Below are positions 1 to 6,557 of a stretch of DNA of 18,359 nt, piece after piece. This stretch comes from an uncultured Peptococcaceae bacterium. Its GTDB lineage: Bacteria > Bacillota > Peptococcia > Peptococcales > Peptococcaceae. Numbering within the stretch: position 1 is the stretch's first letter; each line of letters begins with the position of its first letter. The notes below the pieces were generated by a model that searched no databases, had not been told where the DNA came from, and saw only the letters and a list, made by a program, of their open reading frames with translations. The stretch covers positions 1 to 18,359 of the forward strand of contig USCP01000014.1 of assembly GCA_900553245.1 (NCBI GenBank), given 5' to 3'. The position numbers and the translations under genes were made by a program.

Positions 1-55
1 GGTAGAACGGCGGTTTTGTAGTCCGTCTATATGGGTTCGATTCCTATCGGTGGCT
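1..55 (+). tRNA. Partial tRNA, probably tRNA-Thr(UGU), 5' part outside the window
   Basis: The window opens in the D-loop (GGTAG at 1-5). The remaining parts can be laid out as a tRNA: anticodon stem GCGGT (10-14) with TCCGT (22-26), loop TTTGTAG with anticodon TGT at 17-19 and A37 next to it, T arm ATGGG/TTCGATT/CCTAT (31-47), acceptor strand CGGTGGC (48-54) and discriminator T55. The 31-39 pair is a T-T mismatch and the variable loop is only 4 nt. No CCA is encoded. The 5' acceptor strand lies outside, so the call rests on the 3' half. It could be a host tRNA at an integration site or a phage-borne tRNA. Confidence 0.62.
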
Positions 56-87
56 GTTTGGGTGGTTTTGGTATTCCTTGGGAGGGT

Positions 88-116
88 TTGACCCCTGGGG
101 GTATGTATGTTATGAT
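88..116 (+). promoter_or_regulatory. Sigma-70-type promoter TTGACC-N17-TATGAT
   Basis: A -35 box TTGACC (88-93), exactly 17 bp spacing and a -10 box TATGAT (111-116) make one of the best promoter matches in the window. A start near 123 would give a transcript of about 90 nt ending at the hairpin terminator at 186-215, with no sizeable ORF. It lies between the two copies of the tRNA 3'-end repeat. Confidence 0.55.
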
Positions 117-122
117 ATGAGT

Positions 123-216
123 AAGAGATTTATGCCGCCGTCCGCGCATCGTCTCGTGCGTTAAAAAGAGTTGCTTGTGCAACAAAAAAGACAGGTGTGC
201 CAACACCTGTCTTTTA
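123..216 (+). ncRNA. Candidate small RNA between tRNA 3'-end repeats
   Basis: The interval runs from the predicted start point of the promoter at 88-116 to the U-tract of the terminator at 186-215. It contains a short hairpin GTTGC-TTGT-GCAAC (170-183) before the terminator stem. The only reading frame is a 10-codon one (ATG at 133, stop TAA at 163-165) without a good ribosome site, so a non-coding RNA is more likely than a peptide. No known RNA family was recognised. Confidence 0.35.
186..216. terminator. Bidirectional Rho-independent terminator
   Basis: Stem GACAGGTGT (190-198) pairs perfectly with ACACCTGTC (203-211) around a GCCA loop. It is flanked by A186-A189 on the left and T212-T215 on the right, so it can terminate in both directions. 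Confidence 0.8.
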
Positions 217-257
217 TTATTCCTTTCCTATCGGTGGCTTGCAGTAAGGTTTGTTTG

Positions 258-281
258 AACCACTTGAGGGAGTGGTTTTTT
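258..281 (+). terminator. Hairpin terminator, copy 1 of a recurring CCAC-GTGG hairpin
   Basis: AACCACT (258-264) pairs with AGTGGTT (271-277) around TGAGGG and is followed by a T-run to 281. The segment GTGGTTTTTTGATGCT (272-287) is repeated exactly at 6969-6984. Related hairpins sit at 503-525, 2023-2048 and 6956-6978. Confidence 0.6.
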
Positions 282-320
282 GATGCTTAATGATAATCTG
301 GCATGGGATGTAGATGAGGT

Positions 321-526
321 GTGTAGTTGATGGCGAAAGTGTTTTGTGGTAGTATGTGGATAAGACAAAGGACGCCCATCACCGCGCTCCACCTTGTCGA
401 AAAGTTGGAAAATCCATGTTTACGCGACCCCCTTTCTGGCTTGCCAGTATAGGGTAGCAACCAAGTTTTATTATACGGATAAAGTTCTGGTTGCGCAATA
501 TGAGCCACCTGAGAGGGTGGTTTTTG
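321..526. pseudogene. Collapsed type I toxin-antitoxin locus (toxin and terminator deleted)
   Basis: Both ends match the apparently intact locus at 6549-6990. The left end has the antitoxin-type promoter TTGATG (327-332), 17 bp, TAGTAT (350-355), then TAAGACAA and CGCTCCACCTTGTCGAA (385-401). The right end has the inverted toxin promoter (minus strand TTGCGC at 493-498, 17 bp, TATAAT at 470-475) and the conserved leader with CCCCCTTTCTGG and GTAGCAACCAA. The toxin ORF and shared terminator found in the other copy are absent. The two ends join in AAGTTGGAAAATCCATG (402-418), where the intact copy has its direct repeats, as expected from recombination between those repeats. The minus-strand reading frame left after the junction is a hydrophilic 12-codon remnant, not a toxin. 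Confidence 0.6.
503..525 (+). terminator. Hairpin with T-run, copy 2 of the recurring hairpin
   Basis: CCACC (505-509) pairs with GGTGG (516-520) around TGAGAG and is followed by TTTTT. It lies just beyond the minus-strand promoter of the collapsed toxin-antitoxin locus, in the same relation as copy 3 (6956-6978) to the intact locus. It probably ends transcription arriving from the left. Confidence 0.55.
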
Positions 527-536
527 TTTTGACCTA

Positions 537-556
537 GATATGTCGTTAAACTGTCT
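537..556 (+). repeat. 20-bp direct repeat, copy 1 (second copy 8912-8931)
   Basis: GATATGTCGTTAAACTGTCT occurs here and at 8912-8931, each preceded by GACC plus two bases and followed by a T-rich stretch. Copy 1 lies 79 bp before TerL and copy 2 lies 41 bp before the tail chaperone gene. Both head a structural gene block. A phage-specific late promoter or regulator site is possible, but no clear -35/-10 pair is visible inside it. Confidence 0.55.
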
Positions 557-591
557 ATTTTTTGTGCTGTTTTTTGTTGGGAGGGTTTGAG

Positions 592-624
592 ATGAAGGGT
601 ATTAGAGCACCGAATGTGATGTAG
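592..624 (+). CDS. Possible 10-codon leader peptide before TerL
   Basis: ATG at 592 has a good ribosome site GGGAGGG (579-585) and encodes MKGIRAPNVM, ending at TAG 622-624. Its stop is fused to the TerL ribosome site (TAGGAGGGG). A leader peptide could couple translation into TerL. It may also be a chance frame or the stub of a deleted gene. No function is assigned. Confidence 0.25.
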   Translation: MKGIRAPNVM

Positions 625-635
625 GAGGGGAGAAG

Positions 636-2024
636 GTGGCTAAGTTAGGGCGACAGTCTCCCACTCAATCTGTGGTTTTGCCGTATACAAGGACGAAGGG
701 TGCGCAGGCTGTGAAGCTTTACGAGCTGACGGGGCGCAAGATTCAGGCGTGGCAACAGCTTTTGCTGTATGACATCATGAGTTACAACGACGATGGGCTT
801 TGGGTTCATGTGAAGTTTGGGTATTCCTTACCACGTAGAAACGGGAAAAGTGAGATTTTGGCGATACGAGAGCTTTGGGGGCTGGTGATGGGTGAGCATA
901 TCATGCACACGGCCCACCGAACGACGACGACCCATGCGGCATGGGAGAAGCTGTGCGGTTGGTTGGACACGATGGGGCTTCCATATTCATCCATTCGTGC
1001 TGCCGGTCGTGAGCGGATTTATTTGCCGGATACGGGTGGGCGTATTGATTATCGCACGCGTACCTCGAAGGGCGGTCTCGGTGAAGGCGTGGATCTGTTG
1101 GTGATTGACGAGGCACAGGAGTACCAAGACGACCAAGAGAGTGCCTTGAAGTACATTGTGACGGACTCGAAGAATCCGCAGACGCTTTTTTGCGGGACAC
1201 CACCGACGCCGGTGAGTTCCGGGACGGTGTTTACGAAGCTTCGAAGCGAAACTTTTGCTGGCAATACGGTGGATACCGGTTGGGCGGAGTGGAGCGTGGA
1301 GAAGATGACGGACAGCCGAGACAAGGATGCGTGGTATGAGACCAATCCTTCTTTGGGCACGGTCTTTTCAGAACGTGACATTACGGCGGAGCTAGGGACG
1401 GATGATGTGGACTTCAATATTCAACGTCTGGGGCTGTGGATCCGTTACAATCTCAAGAGTGCCATCGGTGCGGTGGAATGGGGCAACTTGCAGGTGGGTG
1501 CATTGCCTGCATTAAAAGGTCCTTTGTTTGCCGGTGTTAAGTATGGCAAGGATGGCGAACATGTTGCACTTTCCATTGCGGTACGCACCCAAGATGGGCG
1601 TATCTTTGTGGAGGCGATTGATTGCAGGCCTGTGAGGGACGGCAATGGATGGATTGTCGATTTCTTGAGCAAGGCGAATGTCAGGGCGGTGGTCGTTGAC
1701 GGTGCCAATGGGCAGGATTTGTTGGTGCGAGAGATGAAGGGTGCCCATCTAAAGAAGCCGATATTGCCAACGGTGAAGGAAATCGTGGCAGCGAATGCGG
1801 ACTTCGAGCGTGGGTTATACGAAACCACGCTGTGCCACATGGGGCAACCTTCGTTGGTGCAGGCCGTGACGAATTGCGAGAAGCGTGCCATTGGCTCAAA
1901 TGGCGGTTTTGGTTATAAGGCACTGAAGGAGGGCATAGAGATTGCCCTGTTGGATAGTGTGATTTTGGCCCATTGGGCTTGTGATACGGCAAAGGAACCG
2001 AAAACACAGAAAATCAGTGTTTAA
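636..2024 (+). CDS. Phage terminase large subunit (TerL)
   Basis: This 462-residue protein is the ATPase/nuclease motor that packages DNA into the procapsid through the portal. Visible motifs are a Walker A-like loop PRRNGKS (about 66-72), Walker B LLVIDEAQ (154-161) with the D-E pair, a coupling motif LFCGTPP (184-190), and a C-terminal RNase H-like nuclease half with acidic residues in KDGEH (about 305-309), VVVDGANG (352-359) and IALLDS (436-441). The start is GTG 636, preceded by TAGGAGGGGAGAAG. The N-terminus GRQSPT and the motif set look complete, so it is full length. No small terminase subunit lies upstream in the window, and no portal gene follows. A terminator abuts the stop codon, which separates TerL from the capsid genes. 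Confidence 0.93.
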   Translation: MAKLGRQSPTQSVVLPYTRTKGAQAVKLYELTGRKIQAWQQLLLYDIMSYNDDGLWVHVKFGYSLPRRNGKSEILAIRELWGLVMGEHIMHTAHRTTTTHAAWEKLCGWLDTMGLPYSSIRAAGRERIYLPDTGGRIDYRTRTSKGGLGEGVDLLVIDEAQEYQDDQESALKYIVTDSKNPQTLFCGTPPTPVSSGTVFTKLRSETFAGNTVDTGWAEWSVEKMTDSRDKDAWYETNPSLGTVFSERDITAELGTDDVDFNIQRLGLWIRYNLKSAIGAVEWGNLQVGALPALKGPLFAGVKYGKDGEHVALSIAVRTQDGRIFVEAIDCRPVRDGNGWIVDFLSKANVRAVVVDGANGQDLLVREMKGAHLKKPILPTVKEIVAANADFERGLYETTLCHMGQPSLVQAVTNCEKRAIGSNGGFGYKALKEGIEIALLDSVILAHWACDTAKEPKTQKISV

Positions 2025-2048
2025 GCACTCAGAGAGGGGTGTTTTTTT
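2023..2048 (+). terminator. Terminator directly after TerL
   Basis: CACTC (2026-2030) pairs with GGGTG (2037-2041) around AGAGAG, extended by A-T and G-T pairs, and is followed by seven T. It begins inside the TerL stop codon. A terminator between TerL and the next structural gene is unusual in a late operon. Confidence 0.6.
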
Positions 2049-2088
2049 AGTTTACGGATACCATCCGGTGAAATGGGAGGAAAAAGCA

Positions 2089-2550
2089 ATGGAATTTGTA
2101 GCGATTACGACACAGGAAGAGTTTGACGCACGCATCGGCGAGCGTTTGAAGCGAGAGAGGGATACAGTGGCGAAAAAATACGAGGGCTACGTGTCACCGG
2201 AGGCGTATAAGAATGCGGTGGGCGAGCTTCAAAAGAAGCTGGAGGCGGCGTCTAAGGCGTCTGAGGAGAGCGGCGAGACCATCAAGGCACTACAGGAAAA
2301 GGTGAAGGGCTACGAGACCGACTCGGTAAAAACGCGCATTGCCCTTGAGGAAGGCTTGCCGTTTGATATGGCAAGTCGTTTGAGTGGTGCGGATGAGGAG
2401 GCCATTCGCAAGGATGCCCAATTCTTTGCAGGGTTTATGAAAGGTGGTCAAGGTGGTGCACCGGCTGCATCCACAGAGCCTCTCGAGCCCGCAGACAGCA
2501 AAACAGCGGCCTATCAAACATTATTAAGTAACCTTAAACAGGAGGGATAG
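2089..2550 (+). CDS. Capsid scaffolding protein (DUF4355-type)
   Basis: A 153-residue, charged, mostly helical protein sits immediately before the major capsid gene, which is the position of scaffold in HK97-fold phages. Scaffold guides capsid subunits during procapsid assembly and is then removed. ATG 2089 is chosen because GGGAGG lies at 2075-2080; a longer frame upstream would overlap the terL end. Residues about 40-85 (QKKLEAASKASEE and following) are predicted coiled coil. A Gly/Ala/Pro-rich linker (GGQGGAPAAS) precedes a conserved-looking C-terminal helix (TAAYQTLLSNLKQEG), typical of the capsid-binding end. The assignment rests on pattern and position. Confidence 0.78.
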   Translation: MEFVAITTQEEFDARIGERLKRERDTVAKKYEGYVSPEAYKNAVGELQKKLEAASKASEESGETIKALQEKVKGYETDSVKTRIALEEGLPFDMASRLSGADEEAIRKDAQFFAGFMKGGQGGAPAASTEPLEPADSKTAAYQTLLSNLKQEG

Positions 2551-2553
2551 ACA

Positions 2554-3456
2554 ATGGCAGTATTACAAAAAGGGGATTTGTTCCCAGCTGAATTGGTCAA
2601 TGGGATGATCAACCAAGTGAAGGGTGAGAGTGTGTTGGCTAAGCTTACCGGCGCGACTCCGATTCCTTTCAATGGACAAACTGAGTTTACGTTTAATTTT
2701 GACAATGAAGTGGCGATTGTGGCGGAAGGTGAAGCAAAACCGGCACAAGGGGCAAGCATTGGGTCTCGTACGATTACCCCACTTAAGGTGGTGTATACCA
2801 TGCGTACCAGTGACGAGTTTATGATTGAAAACGATGAGTATCAGTTGGGGGTATTGCAGGCTTTTGGTGAGGGGTTTGCACGCAAGCTTGCAAGGGGCTT
2901 TGACTTGATGGCGATTCATGGGATTAACCCATTTGCTGACAAGGCGGCGACCTCCATCGGGAATAACTGCTTTGACAAAATCGGTGTGCAGGCGGTGGAA
3001 AAGACCGACGAAACGATGGATGCGCTGATTGAAAAGGCGATTGCCTTGGTACAGGATAAGGAGCACGATGTCACCGGTATGGCGATGGCGCCGGCGGTGC
3101 GTAGTGCGTTGGCGGCATTAACAGTGAACGGTGGTCAACGTTTGTATCCACAGTTGGCGTGGGGGTCTAATCCTGGTGTGATTAACGGTTTGCCGGTGCA
3201 TGTGAGCACCAATGTGAGCCACAAGGCGAGCGACGCCACGACCACCGACCAGTTCTTGTTGGGGGATTTTACCAACAATTTCCGCTGGGGGTATGCACGT
3301 CAGATGCCGATTGAAATCATTGAATTCGGCGACCCAGACAATACCGGTAAGGACTTGAAGGGGTACAACCAAATCGCCATTCGTGGTGAAGCTTATCTTG
3401 GCTGGGCAATTTTTGATAAAAACGCTTTTGCGCTCTATTCTCCGGCTGAGGGATGA
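2554..3456 (+). CDS. Major capsid protein, HK97 fold
   Basis: This 300-residue protein forms the icosahedral shell. The N-terminal helix (FPAELVNGMINQVKGESVLAK) followed by the E-loop-like stretch (FNFDNEVAIVAEGEAKPAQG) and KVVYTMRTSDEFM is typical of the phage_capsid family. The C-terminal part (IAIRGEAYLGWAIFDKNAF) is the expected P/A-domain end. ATG 2554 follows AGGAGGG at 2541-2547, three bases after the scaffold stop. There is no protease domain or long N-terminal delta region; assembly appears to use the separate scaffold. The stop overlaps the next start (ATGA). Confidence 0.93.
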   Translation: MAVLQKGDLFPAELVNGMINQVKGESVLAKLTGATPIPFNGQTEFTFNFDNEVAIVAEGEAKPAQGASIGSRTITPLKVVYTMRTSDEFMIENDEYQLGVLQAFGEGFARKLARGFDLMAIHGINPFADKAATSIGNNCFDKIGVQAVEKTDETMDALIEKAIALVQDKEHDVTGMAMAPAVRSALAALTVNGGQRLYPQLAWGSNPGVINGLPVHVSTNVSHKASDATTTDQFLLGDFTNNFRWGYARQMPIEIIEFGDPDNTGKDLKGYNQIAIRGEAYLGWAIFDKNAFALYSPAEG

Positions 3457-3872
3457 TGGCGATGAGTGGCGCATTTGCGACTCTGGCGGATGTGCAGACG
3501 TTGTGGCGCATGCTGACGGCGGAGGAAGTGGCGCGTTGTGAGGCGCTTCTTCCGCTTGTGAGCGATTCACTCAGGCAAGAGGCACGGTTTGCGGGCAAGG
3601 ATTTGGACCAGATGCTTGTAGAGGGCGAGGTGCTGGAGGCTGTGGTGAAGTCGGTGGTGGTGGATGTGGTGGCAAGAACGCTGATGACATCCACCGACCG
3701 CGAGCCGATGACGCAAACGTCTGAGAGTGCGCTGGGGTATAGCTTCAGTGGGACGTATTTGGTGCCGGGTGGTGGGCTTTTCATTAAAAAGAGTGAGCTT
3801 GCACGCTTGGGAATCCGACGTCAGCGCATGGGAGTGATTGACTTATGGCAAGGCTCAAAGGAATTTCAGTGA
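3453..3872 (+). CDS. Head-tail connector, Gp19/Gp15/Gp42 family
   Basis: A 139-residue protein with the N-terminal pattern ATLADVQTLWRMLTAEEVARCEALLPLVSDSLRQEA, which matches the Gp19/Gp15/Gp42 family (related to gp6-type adaptors that sit under the portal). The start overlaps the capsid stop as ATGA; ATG codons at 3456 and 3462 are also possible. Its presence implies that a portal existed in the parental genome, although none is seen here. The conserved C-terminal region GYSFSGTYLVPGGGLFIKKSELARLGI also fits the family. Confidence 0.82.
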   Translation: MMAMSGAFATLADVQTLWRMLTAEEVARCEALLPLVSDSLRQEARFAGKDLDQMLVEGEVLEAVVKSVVVDVVARTLMTSTDREPMTQTSESALGYSFSGTYLVPGGGLFIKKSELARLGIRRQRMGVIDLWQGSKEFQ

Positions 3873-4180
3873 CGCTTGTCACACGCAGGGCGGTGCTTGA
3901 TGACTTTAACCACCCTTCATGGGAGGAACATCGAGAGGCCGTTGAGAATGTGCTGGTCGGCGAACCGGTACAGGCCGAGCAGGTAAGCGGTGCAGACGTG
4001 AAAAAGGCGCGTGCCGCCTATACGCTTGCGATTCCGAAGGGGGATACCCATGATTGGGAGGATGCCGAGGTGGAATTTTGGGGCAAGCGGTGGCGTCAAT
4101 ACGGGCGAGTGATTCAAGGGATTGAGTCGATGATTCCACTGGATTGGAACAAGAAAATCACGGTGGAAGAGGTGATTTGA
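3845..4180 (+). CDS. Head-tail joining protein (XkdH-position)
   Basis: This 111-residue protein overlaps the preceding gene by 28 bp and has GGAG at 3831-3834 before ATG 3845. It contains VENVLVGEPVQAEQV and a beta-rich middle (RAAYTLAIPKGDTHDWEDAEVEFWGKRW). In PBSX-like and related phages a protein of this size and pattern lies between the gp6-type adaptor and the HK97 gp10-like protein and acts as a stopper or head completion protein. Residue identity is too low to name it beyond position. Confidence 0.6.
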   Translation: MARLKGISVTLVTRRAVLDDFNHPSWEEHREAVENVLVGEPVQAEQVSGADVKKARAAYTLAIPKGDTHDWEDAEVEFWGKRWRQYGRVIQGIESMIPLDWNKKITVEEVI

Positions 4181-4605
4181 TGGATGATATGAAGATGACT
4201 ATGGAAAATGAAGACGGCTTTTTGAGCATGGCAGATAAGCTTGCGGCGATTATCGCCGATGAGGCGGAGGCGCTGGGGGATAAGGTGGAAAAAGACTGGC
4301 TGAATCTCGTGAAAGCCAATACTCCTGTGGATGCCGATGGCGACGAACCGGGTAAGCTTCGAGCCGGATGGTCATCTTCCCATCGAAAGTTTGGCAGAGA
4401 AGGTCGCCTCATAGAGTTGGAAAACCCCGTAGAATACACAAGGCCTGTGGAATATGGGCATCGTGTGGTCAGAAACGGTGAGGTGGTCGGCTATGCCAAG
4501 GGGCGTTTCTTTATTAAGAAGAGCACCAGAAGGATTTTGAAGCAGTTACCAAAGGAGTATAAGGCGATGGGTGCACGGATTCAGAGGAGGCTGGGCAATG
4601 ATTAG
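4180..4605 (+). CDS. HK97 gp10-like head-tail protein (XkdI-position)
   Basis: This 141-residue protein shows the gp10-like pattern: LVKANTPVDADGDEPGKLRAGW, VEYTRPVEYGHRV, and GRFFIKKSTRRILKQLP. Members are small completion or neck proteins needed to join head and tail. ATG 4180 overlaps the previous stop (TGATG) and follows GAAGAGGTG; an in-frame ATG at 4144 has no ribosome site and lies inside the upstream gene, so it was rejected. Confidence 0.78.
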   Translation: MDDMKMTMENEDGFLSMADKLAAIIADEAEALGDKVEKDWLNLVKANTPVDADGDEPGKLRAGWSSSHRKFGREGRLIELENPVEYTRPVEYGHRVVRNGEVVGYAKGRFFIKKSTRRILKQLPKEYKAMGARIQRRLGND

Positions 4606-5029
4606 TTACCAAACCATCAGAGAAGGGATTGCCTCCACCATTTTGAAGGAATTTAAGAGTTGGCCGATTGACGATGAGCAGGCGTTTCATCTGGAAGGGC
4701 CGGCTATCTTGGTGCGCTTGGTAGACAGCAGCCATTTGTTGGAGGATGCACGTACGGTGCGCCGACAGATGGATTTTAATGTGGTCTACTTGGCCCCACA
4801 CCGGACGCCAACGGCGCAGATTTATGACACAGGACTGCGTCTAGCGTCACTTTTGCAACCCCATGTGGCCTTTGGCGACCGTGTGATTACGGTCGAGGAT
4901 GTGTCAACTCGATTGGTGGGCGAGGATTTTCAGATTGATTTTAGCCTTGATTTTTACGATGCGCTGAGAGAAGAAGAGGCGTGTGAGCTCATGGGTGAGC
5001 TTGAATTTACGTTGAAGTTGGAGGGGTGA
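4598..5029 (+). CDS. Tail terminator protein (XkdJ-like, DUF6838-type)
   Basis: A 143-residue protein starting MISYQTIREGIASTILKEF, with VVYLAPHRTPTAQIYDTGLRLASLLQP in the middle and ending FDYD-like (IDFSLDFYDAL). This matches tail terminator/completion proteins that cap the tail tube before it joins the head. ATG 4598 follows GGAGG at 4587-4591 and overlaps the previous stop by 8 bp. The frame extends upstream to an ATG at 4571 that lacks a ribosome site. It lies directly before the sheath gene, as in PBSX-like phages. Confidence 0.72.
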   Translation: MISYQTIREGIASTILKEFKSWPIDDEQAFHLEGPAILVRLVDSSHLLEDARTVRRQMDFNVVYLAPHRTPTAQIYDTGLRLASLLQPHVAFGDRVITVEDVSTRLVGEDFQIDFSLDFYDALREEEACELMGELEFTLKLEG

Positions 5030-5033
5030 TTTG

Positions 5034-6092
5034 ATGGGACTTCCAGAGATTCATATTGAATTTGAAGAGAAAAAGACGAATTTTATCCATCGCTTGGGGC
5101 GTGGGATGGTGGCGATTGCTTTTGTGGATGCCGCGTATACCACACCCAAGACGGTGGTATGTGATGATGCGGCAGAGGTGGCAACCGCCGTGAATGATTT
5201 GCCAAGTGAGAAAAAGACGGTGGTGGAAGCGGAGATGGTGCGTGCCCTGAACAATGGGGCGGCGAAGGTGATTGCCGTATGCGCCAAGGATGTGGCCACG
5301 GTCGAGAGTGCGTTGAGTGCACAGAAGTTCAATTATTTGGCGATTGGCAACTTGCAGCCAACCGACCAGACCACGGTGGTGACTTGGGCGAAGGCACGCG
5401 GATTTATGTGTGGCCGTCACTTTATTGTGATTGGCAACCATGGCCTTGCGAATACAGCGGATGAGCACGTGGTGGCGTTGGATGCGGTGAATTTGAAGGA
5501 TAGTGAGTGCACCACGGCGGCGATTGCCGGGGTGTTTGCAGGATTAAGCCAACAAAGTGGCACTTATTATGTGATGAATCCAAACTGTGACGGCACGGGT
5601 TTTGCCACGAGAGAGCAGGCAGACAGTGATGTGGATAAGGGCATTGTGACGGTGTTCTTTGACGGGGAAAAGGCGAAGATTTCCCGCGCGGTGACCACTT
5701 ATTATGCGACCAATCCGAAGAGCCCACTGGCGAAGGTGCGCAATGTGGACACGATGAACATGATTAAGGATGATATTAAAGAGTCCTTTGAAAGTGATTA
5801 TGTGGGCAAGGTGCCGAACTCTTACGCCAACAAGATGACGTTGATTGGGATGATCAATCAGGTGTATCTGGACGGCCTCAAGGGCGATGTGCTGAACCCT
5901 GATTATGACAATGCGGTGGACATCGATGTGGAAGCTCATAAGCGCCTTGCGAAGAGCGAGGGGGCTACGGTGAGCGAGATGAGTGAGATGGACTTACGTC
6001 GTTATGATACGGGCTCTGTGGTGTATTTGGCAGGGACGATTTGCTTCCTTGATACCATGGAAGATTTGACTATTTCCTTTGTGATTGAGTAG
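5034..6092 (+). CDS. Tail sheath protein (XkdK-like)
   Basis: The 352-residue sheath subunit is the contractile outer cylinder of the tail. The N-terminal GLPEIHIEFEEKKTNFIHRLGRGMVAI is typical of short Bacillota sheath proteins, and the C-terminal TGSVVYLAGTICFLDTMEDLTISFVIE is the conserved sheath C-terminal strand region. ATG 5034 follows GGAGGGG (5020-5026); a TTG directly before it is less likely. At 352 residues it is shorter than B. subtilis XkdK (about 466), which fits the compact sheath forms. It establishes a myovirus morphology. Confidence 0.9.
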   Translation: MGLPEIHIEFEEKKTNFIHRLGRGMVAIAFVDAAYTTPKTVVCDDAAEVATAVNDLPSEKKTVVEAEMVRALNNGAAKVIAVCAKDVATVESALSAQKFNYLAIGNLQPTDQTTVVTWAKARGFMCGRHFIVIGNHGLANTADEHVVALDAVNLKDSECTTAAIAGVFAGLSQQSGTYYVMNPNCDGTGFATREQADSDVDKGIVTVFFDGEKAKISRAVTTYYATNPKSPLAKVRNVDTMNMIKDDIKESFESDYVGKVPNSYANKMTLIGMINQVYLDGLKGDVLNPDYDNAVDIDVEAHKRLAKSEGATVSEMSEMDLRRYDTGSVVYLAGTICFLDTMEDLTISFVIE

Positions 6093-6104
6093 GGGGTGAA
6101 ATAA

Positions 6105-6548
6105 GTGGCAAGAGGTTTTGTAAAGCATGTGTTGAGCGGTGCGATGGGCACTATCAAGGTGAACGGTGTGGAGTGGTTTGAAGCAACGGGTATCAATGCC
6201 AGTGTGACGGCGAACCGTTCCGAGATTCAGGATGGGATGGACATCGACACCAAGGTGGTGAGTCAAACCGGCGAAGGGACGCTTACCCAGAGCCATGTGT
6301 ATAGCCGTGGGCGTGCGGAGTTTTTGCGTGCTTGGAATCGTGGCGAGGATTTGCGTGTGACCTTGGAGATTCGTATTGACGACCCAGATGCGTACGGCAA
6401 GCAGGCAGAGTGTACTACCATCGGGAATGTGTGGTTTAACACGGTGCAGTTGACGAGTTGGGCACGTGGCGAAGCGGGGAGTCAGGAAGTGCCATTTGGC
6501 TTTACGCCATCCAGTGTGCGTATGAGCGAAACGATTGAAGTGGTGTAA
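6105..6548 (+). CDS. Tail tube protein (XkdM-like)
   Basis: This 147-residue protein forms the inner tube inside the sheath. GSGx-like segments (LSGAMGTIKVNGVEWFEATGINASVTANRSEI) and the C-terminal VPFGFTPSSVRMSETIEV fit the XkdM/DUF2001 tail tube family. The start is GTG 6105, with AGGGGGTG at 6091-6098. It is the last structural gene before the accessory island; in related phages the tail chaperone follows immediately, whereas here 2.4 kb intervene. Confidence 0.88.
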   Translation: MARGFVKHVLSGAMGTIKVNGVEWFEATGINASVTANRSEIQDGMDIDTKVVSQTGEGTLTQSHVYSRGRAEFLRAWNRGEDLRVTLEIRIDDPDAYGKQAECTTIGNVWFNTVQLTSWARGEAGSQEVPFGFTPSSVRMSETIEVV

Positions 6549-6557
6549 GGTGTGTTG

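Larger units (their letters stand above)
41..239. repeat. 15-bp direct repeat of the tRNA 3' end (41-55 and 225-239)
   Basis: TTCCTATCGGTGGCT occurs at 41-55, ending exactly on the tRNA discriminator base, and again at 225-239. The flanks of the two copies differ (GA before and GTTTG after the first; CT before and TGCAG after the second). A tRNA 3' end duplicated at a distance is the usual mark of site-specific integration at a tRNA gene (attL/attR cores). Here only about 170 bp lie between the copies, so this would be a decayed or minimal insertion, or a tandem att site. The role as an att site is inference; no integrase is in the window. Confidence 0.5.

Noticed and set aside
16..22. Alternative reading of the anticodon as GTA (tRNA-Tyr)
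   Set aside because: It would need a C-C first anticodon-stem pair and a long variable arm, neither of which fits; TGT with A37 fits better.
287..508. 73-codon minus-strand reading frame across the collapsed toxin-antitoxin locus
   Set aside because: It runs through the promoter and leader parts shared with the locus at 6549-6978, has no ribosome site or protein-like composition, and is best explained as non-coding sequence.
901..1417. Overlapping minus-strand frames opposite TerL (to 122 codons)
   Set aside because: They are antisense shadows of a well-supported TerL gene with low-complexity composition and no ribosome sites.
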